From Pterobdella sp. o SKG-2022 (lineage: Eukaryota; Annelida; Clitellata; Hirudinida; Piscicolidae), in contig OZ038321.1 of NCBI GenBank assembly GCA_964035795.1, positions 8,511,446 through 8,575,445 of the forward strand: 64,000 nt of DNA, written 5' to 3'. Shown here piece after piece: positions 61,527 through 64,000 of the stretch. Made by a program: the position numbers and the translations under genes. The notes below the pieces were generated by a model. It was not told the DNA's origin, ran no database searches, and was given only the letters and a program-made list of their open reading frames with translations. Every line of letters starts with the position of its first letter. The first letter of the stretch is position 1.

Positions 61527-62234
61527 CAATTGTTGTGAATGAGCGTCTTCGAAGTTGTCAAGGCGTAGTTGAGGCACAGTGAAATTGGAGGAAAGGCGAT
61601 TATTTTTTTGGTTTTCCAGAGAAAATTCATTAGGGTTGTTGAAGCCATCATTAGTGAAGGCGTTGTATGTTGATTCTTTGTGGTAGCTTGCTTCTACTGG
61701 GTGCACTTTTGGTGATTGACGTAATGGAGATTTTTTTGAAGGAGATTTGTTAGTAGATTGATTCACTATTTTGCACCATTTAGAAATAGGTTTGGTTAGA
61801 CTGTTTTTATGAGTGCGGTTGTTTTCAAATATTGGGCTGCTGGTAACTCTATCTTCAATGATCTGATCGACACACGAAGATCTTCTCGAACCTCCCCCTG
61901 AAGCCTTTTTCGAAGAAAATGCAACCAATCCATCCAACAAACCTTTAGTGAATCTGGACTTTGAGCTGCCAGGAGAGCTTGAGTCGTGTTCAGTCACTAC
62001 AGACATACGGTGAGAAGATAACCTTCGTGTGATTTCGAAAGAATTTTTTCTAGAACCCACTTCTACGTCGGAACCATGACGATTAACCAACATTAGTGAT
62101 CTTTCGCTTTTTTTTCGAAATTTTGAAATAAGTTTTCTAAGAGGATGGTCACTTGGGAGCTCCATGTTTTGATTATAATCATTGTCTATAAGTTCTTTTT
62201 CTTTTTTCAGATCGGAAATCTTTTTGAAAATCAG
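61527..62234 (-). CDS. eag: EAG-type potassium channel, exon after the CNBHD (236 codons)
   Basis: The acceptor is CACTCAACAG|CTG and the donor is CAACAATTG|GTGATT, both phase 0. It opens LIFKKISDLKKEKEL, then ELPSDHPLRKLISKFRKKSE. This matches the EAG1/EAG2 pattern of (I/L)(V/I)F(R/K)KISD followed by DHPVRRLFQRFR. These basic segments are calmodulin-binding regions in the vertebrate channel. A Ser-rich, poorly conserved stretch follows (residues about 60-215 of the exon). Near the end PQLRLDNFEDAHSQQL recalls the conserved LRLDN block before the coiled coil. The order fixes the subfamily as EAG, rather than ERG or ELK. The in-frame Met at 62165 is internal and not the start. Confidence 0.95.
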
Positions 62235-62310
62235 CTGTTGAGTGTTTTATTCAATAAAGCAATTTATCAGGTACTTGAATTAAAATCAGATTAAAAGTTA
62301 TTCTATTTAC

Positions 62311-62385
62311 TCTATGTCTGAGGTTGTAGGTTAAACAAATGTTCCTTGCAAACGACAGAGCAAAAGCGTTGTAAAAGTCCAACAC
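62311..62385 (-). CDS. eag: EAG-type potassium channel, 75-bp exon (C-terminal CNBHD helix)
   Basis: The acceptor is TTAATCAG|GTG and the donor is CATAGA|GTAAAT, phase 0 on both sides, with exactly 25 codons: VLDFYNAFALSFARNICLTY, then NLRHR. This is the end of the cyclic-nucleotide-binding-homology domain, where the family reads VL(E/D)FY(T/S)AF..SF.RN(L)(I/V)LTYNLR. It joins RLLE of the upstream exon and LIFKK of the next without a break. Confidence 0.96.
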
Positions 62386-63570
62386 CTGATTAATAACTTT
62401 GAAATTATTCTGAAATAGAATCTATATTTTTTAAAAAGTATATTTTATCAAATAAATGAAATATTTCATGTTATATAATTTTGTTTAGACGTTGATTCTA
62501 GATGATTGAAATCGATATTTTGAAAAGTATGACAACTGTCGAAAGCTTATTTGCCATTGTTCATACGATGCTTTGTAGAAAAGTTCAAAAAAATCTTACG
62601 TTATTCGGGTTTTTGAAGCTATTCATAACTTTTCAAAGTTTTTTGAAAACAACTTTAAATTGAAGTTCATGTAAGTCAAAATTAATTATTTTAAATCAAA
62701 TTTATAATCATAAAGTTAACAACACACAAAAAGTTTTTTGGGAAAAAATCTTTCGTTTTCAACTACTCGAAATTTAAAATTCTTTGTTAACAAACCCAAA
62801 ATTAATGAAAATAACTTTATGTCTTTCAACTTTTCAATAAAATAATCTTTTCGAAACTGCCATTGAAAATGGCTCAAAAATGTTGGAGCCTTAGACCTCT
62901 TCGTATAGGTTAAAACATCTGCATTTCTTTAGCGAGTAGAAAATGAAACGGGGAAATACAGGAAGTTTTTGAAAATTAATATTTTAAAATTAGATTAAAA
63001 TGTTTGTAAAAATTTCAAAGACTTGAAAAATGCTTATGTGAAAGAATGATTATCAACCTCTAACACATGTTATTAGCTTGAAAACATCAAAGTTTGAAAA
63101 ATATCGAAAACAAAAGAAAGTTCAAAAAGTTAAGGAATTTGAAAAATTGAAGGTTTTTAGAGTTTTTAGATGGACATGAAAATGTTAGAAAAGTGATAAA
63201 AAAAGATAAGCTTTTTGTTAAAGTTGCAAGAATAAAAATAAAAAATTAATTTGAAGTTATTCTCTTTTAAATCTTAATTTCAGAACTAATATTTTAACAT
63301 ACAAATTCTAAAAGATCTCGTTTATGATGCAAAAAAAAGCTTTCTAAAACCACCAACAAATATTACTGTGATTCTTAGGTCTCTTAATAACCAGTTTAAT
63401 CTTCTGGAAGTTCCTTCATTGATTCATTTTTTACTCGAATCAAGTCACTAATCTATTTGTCGAATCAACTACAAAAAATTTTTCCATATTAACAATAAAG
63501 CAGTTAAACATACAATTAGATATTGTACCTACATGAGTATTACTTTAAGCCAAGCAAAAAAGAAGATAAC
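62386..63570. other. eag intron, nothing recognised
   Basis: AT-rich intron between the two CNBHD exons. No other feature seen. Confidence 0.6.
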
Positions 63571-63686
63571 CTCCAATAGGCGATCTCTCTTGATGATGTT
63601 CAAGTCACAGTAGGTGAGGGCTCTAACATTAGCTGCAGACTGAGCTACATTGCATTCCTTCCAGAACAAATCACCAAACACATCGC
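63571..63686 (-). CDS. eag: EAG-type potassium channel, CNBHD exon (partial gene)
   Basis: The - strand reads [20 protein letters not shown], then [19 protein letters not shown], and ends GAG|GTTATC in phase 0. This is nearly the family sequence for the beta-roll of the cyclic-nucleotide-binding-homology domain of EAG ([29 protein letters not shown]). In EAG channels this domain does not bind cAMP but contacts the N-terminal eag/PAS domain to tune gating. The acceptor is uncertain: GACAAAG|GC gives 63686 and AAAAAAAG|AC gives 63692, both phase 1, with a TCTAAC branch-like site upstream. All 5' exons (PAS, S1-S6, pore) lie beyond base 64000. Confidence 0.95.
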
Positions 63687-63692
63687 CTTTGT

Positions 63693-64000
63693 CTTTTTTT
63701 CGGTGTATGCGTTAGATTCCCATAAAAAACTTAATGTGCATTCGATCTTTCTATAATGATGATTTGGATGAGGGTTGAATGAGAGTTTAATTGTTAGGTG
63801 AAGTGTTTTTTTAAAGTATTACTCTTCTATGTTTCTTAGTTAGAAATTTTAAAATTTTCTCTTTAAAGAATCGAAAAAATTTTTGATAAAAAATCCATGA
63901 TTAGATTAGTTTTGGGAATTCGCACAAGTTCACTAAAATTATTACATTCAACATTGGGGCAAAAAAAGCGTTAATGAAACTCAAGGGAACTTTTCTACCT
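63693..64000. other. eag intron running off the window edge
   Basis: Intronic AT-rich sequence upstream of the CNBHD exon. No further channel exon found before the edge. Confidence 0.6.

Overview
The window looks like AT-rich invertebrate animal DNA. It has two conserved neuronal gene families (a peptide-type GPCR and an EAG potassium channel), GT-AG introns from 138 bp to 17 kb, and a heavy load of non-LTR, Penelope-like and DNA-transposon debris. I cannot name the species. No bacterial-style operons, rRNA genes, intact tRNA genes or CRISPR arrays are visible.

There are two host genes, arranged tail to tail. (1) On the + strand, 1822-50466, seven exons encode a class A (rhodopsin-type) neuropeptide-receptor-like GPCR of 496 residues. 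All six junctions agree in phase, and the hallmarks fall in order: GN in TM1, LAVAD in TM2, Cys at the top of TM3, ERYY, WLLSF in TM4, an ECL2 Cys, a TM5 Pro, FCWAP in TM6 and NPVVY in TM7. (2) On the - strand, from the right edge down to 60214, five exons encode the C-terminal part of an ether-a-go-go (EAG, KCNH1/KCNH5-type) voltage-gated potassium channel: the end of the cyclic-nucleotide-binding-homology domain, the post-CNBHD segment, a long Ser-rich tail and a short coiled coil. The rest of that gene lies beyond base 64000. The two genes are separated by about 9.7 kb of intergenic DNA that holds a SINE, a MITE-like hairpin, a 200-N gap and a (GT)n tract.

Most other recognisable content is repeats inside the GPCR introns. 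Intron 1 (17.5 kb) holds a LINE ending in (ATT)n, an old SINE and a 4-kb L2-like LINE on the - strand. Intron 2 (11.3 kb) holds an RTE-like LINE 3' end followed by about 890 bp of perfect (TAC)n, plus foldback elements. Intron 3 holds the best tRNA-derived SINE. Intron 5 (14.3 kb) is a nest: a decayed piggyBac element, an L2 fragment, three R4/Dong-like LINE copies that encode a restriction-like endonuclease, a Penelope-like element with a GIY-YIG domain, and a MITE with perfect inverted repeats.

The most informative relationships are between repeats. The L2-like LINE, its second copy and the SINEs share a 3' end (GCGCT-TATAA followed by a T/A-rich tail). One R4/Dong-like copy joins the L2 copy tail to tail through TTA repeats, and also abuts the TAA tail of its neighbour. 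This suggests that TAA-type tails of retroelements serve as landing sites for another LINE family. I found no convincing wholly new system. The novelty is mainly in this nesting, in the SINE abutting the receptor's start codon, and in the very long perfect (TAC)n array.
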